The notes beneath the pieces were generated by a model. The model saw nothing but the letters and a program-made list of their open reading frames with translations, ran no database searches and was not told the origin of the DNA. Position numbers and translations under genes: made by a program. This document shows positions 48,635 through 59,800 of a DNA stretch of 64,000 nt, piece by piece (position 1 is the first letter of the stretch; each line of letters opens with the position of its first letter). The stretch is taken from assembly GCA_903839405.1 (NCBI GenBank), contig CAIMCD010000027.1, positions 60,905-124,904 of the forward strand, read 5' to 3'. Source of the stretch: an uncultured Chlorobiaceae bacterium (lineage in GTDB: Bacteria; Bacteroidota; Chlorobiia; Chlorobiales; Chlorobiaceae).

Positions 48635-51600
48635 TCAGGCCACCGGCTCCTTTGATGCCCGGTCGAGTTGCTGGAGCAGCTCCCGGTAGCGTTCGATTAA
48701 CCTGGCCGGGGTGGTGTCGCAGCCGGCCGGGTGGTGGAGCAGCAGTTTCATTTTTTTATCGATCTTGAATCCCGGCTTGTACTCCGCCATCCACTCTTCC
48801 TGAATGGAGACAATAAGGTATTGGAAAAACTCCCGGTTAGCCAGCTCTTCGTTATGCTGGTCGGGCAGAAAGAGGGTGAAGGTTTTTGGCTGAATATCTA
48901 TTTTTTCGAGGCGCAGGGCCGTGCCGATGAGCTTGAGCCGGGCCAGCGAGAGCAGGTTCTGAACCTCTTCCGGCAGGGCACCAAAGCGGTCGGTGAGTTC
49001 GGCCGAGAGGCCTTCAAGGCTCGCTTCAGAGGGAGCTTTTGAGATCTTTTCATAAAAGGCAAAGCGCTCGGAGGTGGCATGGATATAGTAATCGGGAATG
49101 AGCGCATCGAAAAAGAAGAGCAGGTCGCAGGCTTTTGATGGCTTTGCCACTTTTTTGCCCTCTTCGGAAAAGAGGTGGCTGAAGTCGGTTGATTTCAGTT
49201 CGGCCACGGTCTCTTCAAGCATCTTCTGATAGAGGTCGAAGCCGAGCTCATGGATAAATCCTGACTGTTCGGCTCCAAGCAGGTTACCCGCTCCCCGGAT
49301 ATCCAAGTCACGCAGGGCGATGTTGAAGCCCGATCCCAGCTCCGTAAAGCTCTCAATCACCGCCAACCGCTGAACGGCGTCGCGTTTGAGGGTGTGCAGC
49401 GGCGGCGTGATCAGGTAGCAGTAGGCTTTCCGGTCGCTTCTGCCCACCCTTCCGCGCAACTGGTAGAGATCGGAGAGCCCGAACATGTCGGCCCGATTGA
49501 TGATGATGGTGTTGGCATTGGAGATGTCGAGCCCGGAACCGATGATGGTGGTGGAGATGAGCACGTCCACCTCTTTTTGCATGAAATCCATCATGATCTT
49601 TTCAAGCTCTTTTGCCGGCAACTGGCCATGAGCATACACAATGCGGGCTGATGGCACCAATTCGCGGAGCGTTTTCAGCACATCTTCGAGGCCGGATATG
49701 CGGTTGTGCAGAAAAAAGACCTGTCCTTCCCGCTGGATCTCCCGCCGGATGGCCGATTGAATCAGGGTCGGGTCATAGTCGGTAATGAGGGTTTCGACCG
49801 GCTGGCGGTTTTTCGGCGGGGTCGAAACTATGGAGAGGTCACGGGCGCCAAGCATGGAGAACTGCAGGGTTCTCGGTATCGGAGTGGCCGACATGGTCAG
49901 CGAGTCAACCCCGGGGAACTGTTCACGCAGCTTCTCCTTGACCTCAACGCCGAAGTGCTGCTCCTCGTCAATAACCAAGAGGCCAAGATCCTGAAAGAGC
50001 ACATCTTTTGAAACGAGGCGGTGGGTGCCGATAACAATGTCGATCTGACCCTTTTCGATTTTTTTCAGAATCTCCTGTTGCTCCTTGCGCGGCACAAAAC
50101 GGCTGAGCACGGCGATGGTGATCGGGAAGTTCTCAAACCGTTTGGTAAAGGATTCCGCGTGCTGGTGGGCCAGAATGGTGGTCGGGGTGAGCACGGCCAC
50201 CTGCTTTTTTGACTCCACGGCCTTGAATGCCGCCCGCATGGCAATCTCGGTTTTGCCGAAACCCGCATCGCCGCAGATGAGGCGGTCCATCGGGTGCGCC
50301 TCCTGCATATCTTTTTTAAGCTCCTCGATTGCCCGGAACTGATCGGGCGTTTCATCGAAAATAAAGGAGGATTCAAACTCCCGCATGAAGATGGAGTCGG
50401 CTCCAAAGGCAAAGCCCGGCTGCATTTTGCGCTGGGCGTAGACCTTGATCAGGTTGATGGCAATGTCGCGAATCTTCTTGCGGACTTTATCCTTTTTCGC
50501 GGCCCACTTCGAGCTGCCGAGCCTTGAGAGCGAGGGAAGGGAGCTCTCCGAAGCGGTATATTTCGAGAGCAGGTTGATATTCTGCACATTGACAAACAAC
50601 TGGTCTCCGCCCTCGTACTCTACCAGTACCGACTCCTGCTCGGAGTTGCCAACCGTAATGGTTTCAAGGGATTTGAAAATTCCTACACCGTAATCCTCAT
50701 GCACCACATAGTCGCCAACCTTGAGCTTCTGGAGATCCTTGAGCGAGATACCCCGGATTTTTCTTTTGCGGTGCGCTTTATGGGTGTGCAGCTTGCCGAA
50801 GATGTCGGATTCGCTGTAGAGATCGAGATCGCCGAAGGTAAAGCCGGTATGCAGGTTGAGCGGCACCCAGCTTGCTTCAAGCTGACCGGCCTCTTTTGCA
50901 TTGGCTATCTCCTGGGCAAGAAAATCGCCCAGCTCCCGGATCTCCCGCTGTGAGCTGGTTGCAAAGACCGGTTTGCGGTTTTCGGCCGTTTCCTGCAGGA
51001 GGAGGGTGGCAAGGATGCGGAAGTTGGCATTCAGTTTTTTCTGCTCCCGGGAGCCGAACTCTATGCATGAAGGGGAGGGGGAGGTTACCTTCAACGTTCG
51101 GAACCGGGAAAGCGCCTCAAGCAGACTCACATGGTTTTCAAGGGCCGTGAACTCCAGCGTGTCATCAATCAGGATGATGGTCGATGGGTCAAGGTAGCCG
51201 AGGATGGTGGTGCTCTTTTCGCCGGTTACCTGGAAACTTGCTGTCAGCTCGGCCGCCGGCAGGGTTTTGCCGGAGAGCTGGCTGTTGATGTCGAAGGTGC
51301 GTAGAGAAGAGATGGTGTCGCCGAAAAACTCTATCCGCAAGGGTTCCCGAGCCCCGAAAGGGAAGACGTCAATAATGGAACCGCGCACCGAGAACTCTCC
51401 CTCATCCTCAACAAACTCTCGCTCTTCAAAGCTGTTGCCGAGAAGAAAGCTTTTGAGGGCTGCATATCCGGCATCAACATCGGTTTTCAGGTGGAAAATC
51501 CGGCTCTCGGCTTCGGCCGGCGTGCAGAGGGTAACAGAAAGATCATCAAAAAAAGAGAGGATGACCGATTTTTTACCACTCAGGATGGTGCCGATGGCGA

Positions 51601-51934
51601 GTGAGAGCTCATCCGAGCTGTTGCAGACACTCTCCCTCGGCATAAGAGCATCAAGATCATTTTCATAGCGCTCAAAGCTGTTCTGGCCCGAGAGTACCAT
51701 GAAGGAGGAGCCGAGATCCATGAACAGCAGTGCCGCAAGGAGTGAGGAGAGCGATCCCTGAAGCCCGGACAGCTCAATCGGGGCATAACCCTTTTCACCC
51801 TCACGACTCCTTTCATCCAGGGCACGCCGGAGAAGATGGTAGGGAGAGGAGTTGCGGATGGTATCGAGGAGAAAGGCCTGATTTCGTTTGGTGACGGCAG
51901 CGCTTTGGGAGTCTGAATCGGATAACGTTTTCAT
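48635..51934 (-). CDS. mfd: Transcription-repair coupling factor Mfd
   Basis: Mfd removes RNA polymerase stalled at lesions and recruits the UvrABC system. The protein has 1099 residues from ATG 51934 (a GTG/ATG six codons earlier is possible). The N-terminal UvrB-like module runs to about 340. The RNA polymerase-interacting CarD-like domain is near 395-465 ([20 protein letters not shown]). The translocase has Walker [19 protein letters not shown], the DEEQ box [10 protein letters not shown] and [12 protein letters not shown]. The TRCF domain closes the C-terminus. Its stop is one base from the convergent CAP gene. Confidence 0.96.
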   Translation of the reverse strand: MKTLSDSDSQSAAVTKRNQAFLLDTIRNSSPYHLLRRALDERSREGEKGYAPIELSGLQGSLSSLLAALLFMDLGSSFMVLSGQNSFERYENDLDALMPRESVCNSSDELSLAIGTILSGKKSVILSFFDDLSVTLCTPAEAESRIFHLKTDVDAGYAALKSFLLGNSFEEREFVEDEGEFSVRGSIIDVFPFGAREPLRIEFFGDTISSLRTFDINSQLSGKTLPAAELTASFQVTGEKSTTILGYLDPSTIILIDDTLEFTALENHVSLLEALSRFRTLKVTSPSPSCIEFGSREQKKLNANFRILATLLLQETAENRKPVFATSSQREIRELGDFLAQEIANAKEAGQLEASWVPLNLHTGFTFGDLDLYSESDIFGKLHTHKAHRKRKIRGISLKDLQKLKVGDYVVHEDYGVGIFKSLETITVGNSEQESVLVEYEGGDQLFVNVQNINLLSKYTASESSLPSLSRLGSSKWAAKKDKVRKKIRDIAINLIKVYAQRKMQPGFAFGADSIFMREFESSFIFDETPDQFRAIEELKKDMQEAHPMDRLICGDAGFGKTEIAMRAAFKAVESKKQVAVLTPTTILAHQHAESFTKRFENFPITIAVLSRFVPRKEQQEILKKIEKGQIDIVIGTHRLVSKDVLFQDLGLLVIDEEQHFGVEVKEKLREQFPGVDSLTMSATPIPRTLQFSMLGARDLSIVSTPPKNRQPVETLITDYDPTLIQSAIRREIQREGQVFFLHNRISGLEDVLKTLRELVPSARIVYAHGQLPAKELEKIMMDFMQKEVDVLISTTIIGSGLDISNANTIIINRADMFGLSDLYQLRGRVGRSDRKAYCYLITPPLHTLKRDAVQRLAVIESFTELGSGFNIALRDLDIRGAGNLLGAEQSGFIHELGFDLYQKMLEETVAELKSTDFSHLFSEEGKKVAKPSKACDLLFFFDALIPDYYIHATSERFAFYEKISKAPSEASLEGLSAELTDRFGALPEEVQNLLSLARLKLIGTALRLEKIDIQPKTFTLFLPDQHNEELANREFFQYLIVSIQEEWMAEYKPGFKIDKKMKLLLHHPAGCDTTPARLIERYRELLQQLDRASKEPVA

Positions 51935-52020
51935 ATGAAGCCTACAAACCATATTTTCATGCTTGATCCGGCCAAAACATCATGTTTTTAAACCGGCCGG
52001 GGCAGTAGAGATTGCTAAAT

Positions 52021-52989
52021 ATGGAAAAAATTCTTGAACTGAAAAATCTCAGAACCTACTACGCAACCCAGGCAGGTGTAGCGAGGGCTGTTGATGGAGT
52101 AAGCTTTTCTTTGGGGCGGAACCGCACGCTCGGGATTGTTGGTGAGTCGGGATGCGGAAAGTCGGTTACGGCGCTCTCGATCATGCGTCTTATACCGATG
52201 CCGCCCGGCTATTTTGCCGGCGGGGAGATTTTGTGGAAGCGCCAGGACATTTTGAAGCTCTCTGAAGAGGGGGTGCGCCGGCTGAGAGGCAACGAGATTG
52301 CCATGATTTTTCAGGAGCCGATGAGTTCCCTCAATCCGGTTTTTACCTGCGGCAGCCAGGTGATGGAGCAGATTCTGGTGCACCGCGATATCAAGCATTC
52401 CGAAGCCAAAGAGCGTTCGATTGAACTGCTCCATCTGGTCGGGATTCCGAATCCGGCCGAACGCTTCTCCTCCTATCCCCACGAGCTTTCAGGCGGGATG
52501 CGTCAGCGGGTGATGATTGCCATGGCCCTCTCCTGCAATCCGGAACTCTTGATAGCCGATGAACCGACCACGGCGCTTGACGTTACCGTCCAGGCGCAGA
52601 TTTTGGACCTTATCGGCAAGCTGCAGCGTGATAACGGGATGAGTGTGATGCTGATTACCCACGATTTCGGAGTGATTGCCGAGCTTTGTGAAGAGGTGCT
52701 GGTCATGTATGCCTCACGGGTGGTTGAACATGCCTCGGTTCAGCAGATATTTAGTAATCCTCTCCACCCCTATACCCGGGGGTTGCTGCAATCCATTCCC
52801 CGTCTTGGCTCTTCAAAAGAGCGGCTGCATGTGATTGAGGGCAATGTGCCGAGTGCGGTCAATCTGCCGGAGGGGTGCAGGTTTGCCGGCCGATGCCCGC
52901 TTGCCGATGCCCGCTGCTGCCGCGAGCAGCCGGAACTGCGGCTCTATGAGCCGGGCCATGAGGCGGCCTGCTGGAAAGCGGGGGAGTAG
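52021..52989 (+). CDS. Oligopeptide/dipeptide ABC transporter ATPase (DppD/OppD-type)
   Basis: A 322-residue ATPase. Walker A is GESGCGKSV, the Q-loop is in [13 protein letters not shown], the signature is [15 protein letters not shown] and Walker B is [12 protein letters not shown]. The oligo_HPY C-terminal domain with [14 protein letters not shown] marks the Opp/Dpp group. No permease or binding-protein genes are next to it, so the transporter's other parts are elsewhere. The start is ATG 52021. Confidence 0.9.
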   Translation: MEKILELKNLRTYYATQAGVARAVDGVSFSLGRNRTLGIVGESGCGKSVTALSIMRLIPMPPGYFAGGEILWKRQDILKLSEEGVRRLRGNEIAMIFQEPMSSLNPVFTCGSQVMEQILVHRDIKHSEAKERSIELLHLVGIPNPAERFSSYPHELSGGMRQRVMIAMALSCNPELLIADEPTTALDVTVQAQILDLIGKLQRDNGMSVMLITHDFGVIAELCEEVLVMYASRVVEHASVQQIFSNPLHPYTRGLLQSIPRLGSSKERLHVIEGNVPSAVNLPEGCRFAGRCPLADARCCREQPELRLYEPGHEAACWKAGE

Positions 52990-53056
52990 TTCGGCCATAA
53001 CGGTCGTGGTGCGGTTGATTTTTTCAATTTTTCAATAGGGTTAAAACCATAGAGCT

Positions 53057-53767
53057 ATGCAGGATCCCATGCTGCTTGTTGTTGAGGATGACCAGAACCT
53101 TGCCAAACTTCTCGCGTATAATCTTGAGCGGGCAGGGTTCAAGTGCCAGTTGTCCGGAAGCGGTGAAGATGCGCTCCAGCAGCTCTCACGCAAAAGCTTT
53201 GATTTGCTGCTGCTCGATATCATGCTGCCGGGGATGGACGGCTTTGAAGTGTGCCGGATTGTTCGTCAGCACCAGCTCTACAAGGATTTGCCGATTATCA
53301 TGCTGACGGCCAAGGGGGAGGAGATTGACCGGATCCTTGGTTTTGAACTCGGCATCGACGACTACGTAGTCAAGCCCTTCAGCCCCCGTGAACTCAACCT
53401 CCGCATACGCGCTATCCTCAAGCGGGATCGCCGTCAAGGGGGTAGAGCCCAGGAGCTGCTCCGGGTCGGCACGCTTGAGGTTGATCTGGCGCGCCATATC
53501 GTGACGATTGATGGAAAAGAGCTGGTGCTGACTTTGATGGAGTTCAAGCTGCTGGTTGCCCTGCTCAAGCGAAAGGGAGAGGCGCAGTCACGCGAGATGC
53601 TGCTGAGTGATGTCTGGGATGTGGATCGGAGCATCAATACCCGAACCATTGATACCCACATCACCCGACTGCGCGAAAAGCTCGGCGAAACCGGCCGGAT
53701 GATCAAAACCGTGCGGGGACTTGGCTACAAGCTTGAGGAAAAAGAGGGTGACCCTCATGCAGGCTAA
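53057..53767 (+). CDS. OmpR/PhoB-family response regulator
   Basis: A 236-residue regulator. The receiver domain (about 5-120) has acidic residues EDDQ, the phospho-acceptor Asp54 (LLLDIMLPGMDG) and Lys in DYVVKPFSPREL. The winged-helix DNA-binding domain (about 138-232) has VTIDGKELVLTLMEFKLLVA and SINTRTIDTHITRLREKLGE. It overlaps the histidine kinase gene by 11 bases, so the two are co-expressed. The target genes are unknown, and no pst or phosphate genes are nearby. Confidence 0.93.
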   Translation: MQDPMLLVVEDDQNLAKLLAYNLERAGFKCQLSGSGEDALQQLSRKSFDLLLLDIMLPGMDGFEVCRIVRQHQLYKDLPIIMLTAKGEEIDRILGFELGIDDYVVKPFSPRELNLRIRAILKRDRRQGGRAQELLRVGTLEVDLARHIVTIDGKELVLTLMEFKLLVALLKRKGEAQSREMLLSDVWDVDRSINTRTIDTHITRLREKLGETGRMIKTVRGLGYKLEEKEGDPHAG

Positions 53768-55547
53768 ACTCTCCTTCCGGCTTGGCGTTGTTATCGGGAC
53801 CATTATTTTTTTTACCGTCCTCATCAGCTACCTCTCTCTTGGCACCCGGTTGACGGAGCTGCTGACCGCTTCCGCCCGCCATGATCTGCAGCGGGAACTC
53901 CGCTACCATCAGCAACTGCTTGAAGAGAAGCCCGAAGGGTGGCAGAGGCTTGGCTTTCCGCAGGCCTGGGCCGAGCGGGTGGGCCGGGCACTTCAGCTCC
54001 GGGTGACTTTGATCGACCTGGAGGGGCGCGTTATCGGCGACTCCTCCATTCCCACTGCCCAGCTTCCCTTGACCGAGAACCACCGCAATCGAGTGGAAGT
54101 CAGCATGGCGCTTGAAAAGGGGTACGGGGAGTCTTCGCGTTATAGCCACACCCTCAAGGAGCAGATGCTCTATATGGCCGTGCCGGTCGGCAAAACAAAG
54201 CGCTACGCCATTCTTCGCTTCGCCCGCCCCCTCTCCGATATTGGTCTCTTTGAGGCCGGGATGCAGAAAAATATAGAGTTCGGACTCTTCTTGGCACTGT
54301 TGTTCTCCCTTGTTGCGGGGGTTTTGACCGCTTTTTTTCTTGCCCGCCCTCTGCGGCTCATTGCGGATACGGCACAGAAAAGGGTTCGTGGCGATTTTTC
54401 CGGTGCCATTCCGGCTGACCGCAAGGATGAAATCGGGACGTTGGCCCGTGCCTTTAACTTCATGTCGGATGAGATCAAAAAAATGCGTCGCAGTGAGGAG
54501 TGGTACCGGGCTGTTTTCTCTGGCATCCGTGAGGCGATTATTGTGACCGATGCCGTTGGCGATATCATTCTGCTTAATCCTGCCGCATCGCGCATCTTCC
54601 AGATTGATGGAGCCATGTTCAAGTCACGCCCGCTGCGGCATCTTACGGACAGCAATCTGCAGGAGCTTTTCACCAGGGCTCACCGCAGCCGCGAGGCGCT
54701 TATCAAGGAGGAGATTTCACTCGTGACCCCCAAAGGGCGGCGCATGATGCAGGTCAGCTCCATGCCGCTCATGAAGGAGAGCCGGTTTGAGGGAACGGTT
54801 TTTGTGCTGAACGATATCACCAAACTCCGCAACCTCGAAAGAATCCGCAGGGACTTTGTTTCCAGTGTTTCACACGAACTGCGTACGCCCTTGACCAGCA
54901 TCAGGGGCTACACTGAAACCCTGCTCGAAGGGGCCATGCACGATCCTGAACATGCCACGGCCTTTCTGCAGATTATTTTGCAGGAGAGTGAGCAGTTGAC
55001 CGCCCTCGTCAACGATGTGCTTGATCTTTCAAGCATTGAGTCGGGCCGGATAGAGTACCGCTTTATGGCGGTAGATATCCGGAGTGCGGTTACCAAGTCG
55101 GTTGAATTGTTGCAGCGTGCACTTGATAAAAAGCGTATCCGCCTCGATGTTCATATTCCCTCAGATCTTCCGCCGGTCTATGCCGATTCTGGGTATCTGG
55201 AAATTGTGGTGCGGAACCTGCTCGACAACGCCATCAAATATGTTGACGACGAGAACGGCAAAATCCGAATTACCGCTTTCCGAAGCGGCGAGGGGGTGCG
55301 GCTTGAGGTAGAGGATAACGGTATCGGGATCGCGCAGGCGGATCTTGGACGGATTTTTGAGCGCTTTTATCGGGTCGACAAGGCCCGCTCCCGCCAGTCG
55401 GGAGGCACCGGCCTCGGCCTCTCGATTGTCAAGCACATTGTTCTTGCCCACAAAGGCAATGTCGAGGTACGCTCCCGCTTTGGTCAGGGTACGCTTTTCA
55501 GTGTTATTTTCCCTGTAGCACCGGAAGATGGCGGGGTGAAGGGGTAG
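53757..55547 (+). CDS. PhoR-like sensor histidine kinase
   Basis: A 596-residue membrane sensor. Two transmembrane segments (about 8-28 and 170-190) flank a periplasmic loop. A HAMP domain (about 190-240), a PAS domain (about 250-360), HisKA with the phospho-acceptor His in VSSVSHELRTPLTSIRGY, and HATPase with DNAIKYVDD, VEDNGIGI and GGTGLGLSIVK follow. The start is ATG 53757, within the end of the response regulator gene and behind GAGGG. It is the cognate partner of that regulator. Confidence 0.92.
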   Translation: MQAKLSFRLGVVIGTIIFFTVLISYLSLGTRLTELLTASARHDLQRELRYHQQLLEEKPEGWQRLGFPQAWAERVGRALQLRVTLIDLEGRVIGDSSIPTAQLPLTENHRNRVEVSMALEKGYGESSRYSHTLKEQMLYMAVPVGKTKRYAILRFARPLSDIGLFEAGMQKNIEFGLFLALLFSLVAGVLTAFFLARPLRLIADTAQKRVRGDFSGAIPADRKDEIGTLARAFNFMSDEIKKMRRSEEWYRAVFSGIREAIIVTDAVGDIILLNPAASRIFQIDGAMFKSRPLRHLTDSNLQELFTRAHRSREALIKEEISLVTPKGRRMMQVSSMPLMKESRFEGTVFVLNDITKLRNLERIRRDFVSSVSHELRTPLTSIRGYTETLLEGAMHDPEHATAFLQIILQESEQLTALVNDVLDLSSIESGRIEYRFMAVDIRSAVTKSVELLQRALDKKRIRLDVHIPSDLPPVYADSGYLEIVVRNLLDNAIKYVDDENGKIRITAFRSGEGVRLEVEDNGIGIAQADLGRIFERFYRVDKARSRQSGGTGLGLSIVKHIVLAHKGNVEVRSRFGQGTLFSVIFPVAPEDGGVKG

Positions 55548-56850
55548 ACTATTCTGCTGTTTCTTCTTTTATCTCCAGCTCAATCATATAGAGTGGTTTT
55601 ATATAATCAAACCATTTTATGTAGAAAATCAATATTGTTATAGAGTGGTGTTGTATATATCAAACCACTTTAGACGTCAAAGCTTAATGGCGTTTTTATT
55701 TTTTTGTTTTTTAACTGGATGAAAAAGCGTTTTTATTTTTTTTTTATTCATTTTTTTTCTAAAATTAACTCAGTGATTAAGTTTAATTTACGGCAATTGA
55801 TTGATGGTTCCTATTTTATTACGCCATCCGATTCTTCTATATTTACTGTTTTTTTAGTAGTACACCGCTCTTTTTTATAAGTATATCAGTATTGACTTTT
55901 TTCTGCAGTTCGTTGTTCCCAAAGTTTTTGTTCGGTTCTGAATTCGTGGCTTTCGATGCTTTTTTTGAAAAAGAGCAGGTGATACATCTGCTTTACCAAG
56001 GTTAGCGAGTACTCACGGTTTAAAGAGCATTACTCTCGTCATCACGTTCATTCTGGTGGGATGCGTTATTGTGTTATGGCAACTATGAGAATAAGATATC
56101 ATAAAACGAAAAAACTGCTTTGCTTTAAAATAATTACATATAATTTAAGGTTATAGATATGTGTTGATCAGGAATAAATGTATTTTAATTTTATATATAA
56201 TAAAGAGTTAATTATAAGTAAAGGAGTGTCTGATGGAAAAAAAATCACAAGTAGAACTGTTCTTATTATTATTTGTATGCCTCTTTTCTATACTTATAGT
56301 CTCTCAGTTTCTACGACTATAGTATGGATAACGGTTCTGATATTTCTTCTGTTACCGCAGTTGTATTCGCAGGTAGAGTGCGTAATGTGAATTCACGAAA
56401 AATGTATACAAAAGAACTGATTGTATGGAAATCGTGAGCAGTGGTACTGTTTTGCTATATAATGCGAAAATCTGCTGCTGCAATAGTGAGCAGTACAGTA
56501 AATCCGGAAGATAATTTAGTACTTAAAGGTTTAGAACTAATAAGTGATAGCCATGAGGTATTGATAGAGGATTGAAGTATTGCTGTTAAGGATAATAATG
56601 GAAAAAATAATTCATACAATAAAGGGCAATCCATTAATAATTCACGATAATGGAACTGTGCAAATTACAAAAACAGGAGAACCCTTTTATCTTTAAATCA
56701 TATACAAAACGGTTTGAAGCGTGAAATGGAGGTTCGGCAGTTGAAAAAAATGCAATACTTCATCACAGCCTGTAGAGCGTGTCGCAGTAACTTCAAAATC
56801 AAATCCATTATCGTCGGTAGCCAACAACAGAATCCTGTTAACCCGGCAGA
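55548..56850. other. AT-rich non-coding region with short remnants
   Basis: A 1.3-kb AT-rich gap. Two near-identical 31-base imperfect palindromes (55589-55619 and 55641-55672, TAGAGTGGT...AAACCACTTTA) lie 52 bases apart. Short frames without clear ribosome sites follow: 56178-56390 (70 codons, one hydrophobic segment), a 37-codon frame from 56461, and a 32-codon frame at 56598-56696 beginning MEKIIHTIKGNPLIIHDNGT. The last two look like coding remnants interrupted by stops. None is recognised. Confidence 0.55.
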
Positions 56851-59800
56851 TTAGCTCTGTGCAATGGTCGGGTCAACATAGAGCGCAACGCTTGGATTCA
56901 AGGTGTTGGTGTAGAGGTTGTAGCTGCCGCTGACAACCGGTGCATTCCAGCCGTTTGACGCATCGAGTTGCAGGGTGTCGCCGCTGTCGCCGAGAATATG
57001 CAGCTCATGGCGCGAATCGGTCATGGCCAGAACGTCCTGATAGGTGAGGTTCAGCAGAGCATGATTGCCGCTGACCGACAGATCAATAGTTTCGATGTTT
57101 GTAATGGACTGATTCAGACGATCCGTGGCAAAATCAATACTCTCACCCTGGCGGAGCAGAAGGGTATCTTCTCCTGCGAGAGCGTTATAGCTCCGGCTTC
57201 CGGCCATATCAGCCTCCCGGTCGTAGAGCAGGGTATCGTTGCCGGTTGTGGGAATGAGTGGAGCCATACTCAGTGAAAACGACCCCGAAACCGTTGCGGA
57301 CGGAGTAGGAGAACCACTGTCGAGCGTGTAGGCCGTAACCGTTACAGTCGGGATGGTTCTTCCGGACTGTATAACCGAAAGGGCGTTGGTATCATCAACC
57401 GTCAGGCCGGAAAGGGTATAGGTATCACTGCCGCTGTTATAGCTTACCGCAGGTAGCAGGGTTCCCGATGCGCCATAGAAGGAAGCGTACTGGCCAACTC
57501 CTTGCAGGGTAAGGGTTGCGGTTTCCGATCCGTCAAAATCAGCCATCGAGGCATTCAGGTTGATCGGCACCTTCTGACCCTCGGTGCCGAAGGCGTGTGT
57601 CGGGCTGATGGTGATGCCATCGGCAACCGGCGTGACTACCAGATCAAAAAAGAAGGAGTCCTGGCGAAGGGCACTCTGGCCATTTTCAGCCGTAAAAACG
57701 GTCAGCGCTATATCGGTTATGGTTGCACTAACATTTTTTGGTGGCAGAATGGCAATGTAGGCCGGAACCGTAGAACCGAGCGACCAGGTGTTGTGCCCTG
57801 TCAGGATATCCCGTCCGGCATTGAGCGCCAGCACGGCTGAACCTGCATTTGCTCCGGCATAGACCAGATAATCATTGTGCACGTTTTCCAGCAACACACT
57901 TTTGACCGATTCCGAGCCATCGCTGTCAATCAGTCCGGCTCCGGAGAGCAGTAGAGGTATCCGGGTATCTTCAGCTCCGATGGCTGTTATGGAAGTGACC
58001 TGGTAGCCGTCAATCAGCGGATTAATGGTGAAGGTTCCGGAACCGCTGCTGGCCAAAATATCCGACGTATTGGCGCTAGTCTCATGGTTTCTGATATAGG
58101 CCGTCACCCCAACACTGCCTGATGCATGGCTTTGCGGTGTATAGAGAAAGGTGAGGGCTGAACTGGTATCAAGGCCGGTGACGAGATAGTAGGAGCCATC
58201 AGGAACTCCGGGAACCCCTGCAACGCTCGTTGGCACTATTGGTAAACCGTTATAGCTCAAGCTTCCTCCCGAAGGGGGTAGCATGCTGCTCTCATTCATT
58301 TTGAGGTAGAGCGTGCCATCAACCAGATTGGCAAAGCTGCCATCTGCCGGGTTGCTGAAGGAGATGGTAAAGGTTTCAGGGGTGTCCTCGTTGACCGAGG
58401 GCGCGGTAATGGTGATCAGGGTTGGATCGGTCACCGGCAGTACTTCAGGCTGGGCAGCAAACGACAAAGCCTCCTGCTGGCCGCCGGATGCGTAGGTGGT
58501 GAGGGTAAGGTCAAATGCAAACTGGTTGTTGTGATTATTCTCGTTCCAGTTGGCCGGTGGTTGCACGGTAATGGCGCTGAGCAGGCTCTGGAGTGCCGCA
58601 TCATTGCCATTTCCTGAAGCGGTATAGAGCACTTCACCGCCGGGTAAGATAGTCCGCTCCATACCGGTAACGGTGCTTCCGACCGGGATGTTTTTCAAGG
58701 TGATACTAAATGCGCTGCTGCTGCCGCTGAGCGTTGCGGTGGTCATGGCCGCAAGGGTTGAGGCATGATCCTCTTGGGCTGTAAACAAGGGATTGAACGC
58801 CCAGGCTGTAATATGCGCCGGGATGCCAAGCTGGGCACCACTCTCATTAAAGGCCGGATCAAATGTCAGGATTACCGGAACCGATGTACTCCTGACCAGC
58901 AGCGATCCGGTATCCTCGGTTTCAGCGGTAATGGTAATCGGCAGTGAGCCCAGAGCGGCAAGCTGCGCCGACGTTCCATCAATATTCAGGGTAATATTCT
59001 CGGTCAGGGAGCCTGCGTCACTTGTTGTAAAAGGTGTGTCGGGCACATCAAAAAGCCAGCGACCGGTATTGGGGGTGGTAATGGAGTCGCCAATGTAGGT
59101 TCCCCCCACAACGGTGATGCCGTCCGGCACCCCATCAAGCATAAAGCGCTTCAGGAGCTCACTGCCATCGGTATCCTGCCCGCCGGGAATTTCAGTTGGA
59201 TCATCAACCTGGGTAACCCTGACCGGGATGGTAAGCGTTGTACTGCCATGGATGGTGATCTGGTTGCCGCTTATACCGGTTGCTGTTGCGCCTGTCCGGT
59301 CAAGTGCGGTAATCACTCCAATGGAGCTGCTGACCGGATCGGTTACGGCATTGACCTGCAGGGTATAGGGCTGGGTTGTTTGCAGGGTGAAAAAATTAGC
59401 ACTACCGCCCGTGGGAGTTCCGGCAGCATCAATCAGCGGTACACTTGTTGTGTCGCTGGTCGGATCGGTAATTTCATACTGTACCTCAAAGGTATAGGTG
59501 CCCGCCATATCGGGCCTGTTCTGGGCGTAGATGTGCTGCGACTGGGTTGCGGTGAGTTTATAATACCCTGCATCAGCCACAAACCCTGCCGCTGCAAAGG
59601 TTAGTGGTGCGCTGCCGCCGATGTCGTCACTGTCATAATAGAGGGTAAAATCCTTGCCATCAACATCGGCAGCCTTGATCCAGACCGATTGAAGGGTTTC
59701 ATTGCTGTCACCATTCTGTAGTTGAAGGTCAAAATTAACCCTTGCCAGTTGATCCTCATTCAAGGTGGTTGAGGTGACTATGGTGGCTTCAGGTGAAGGC

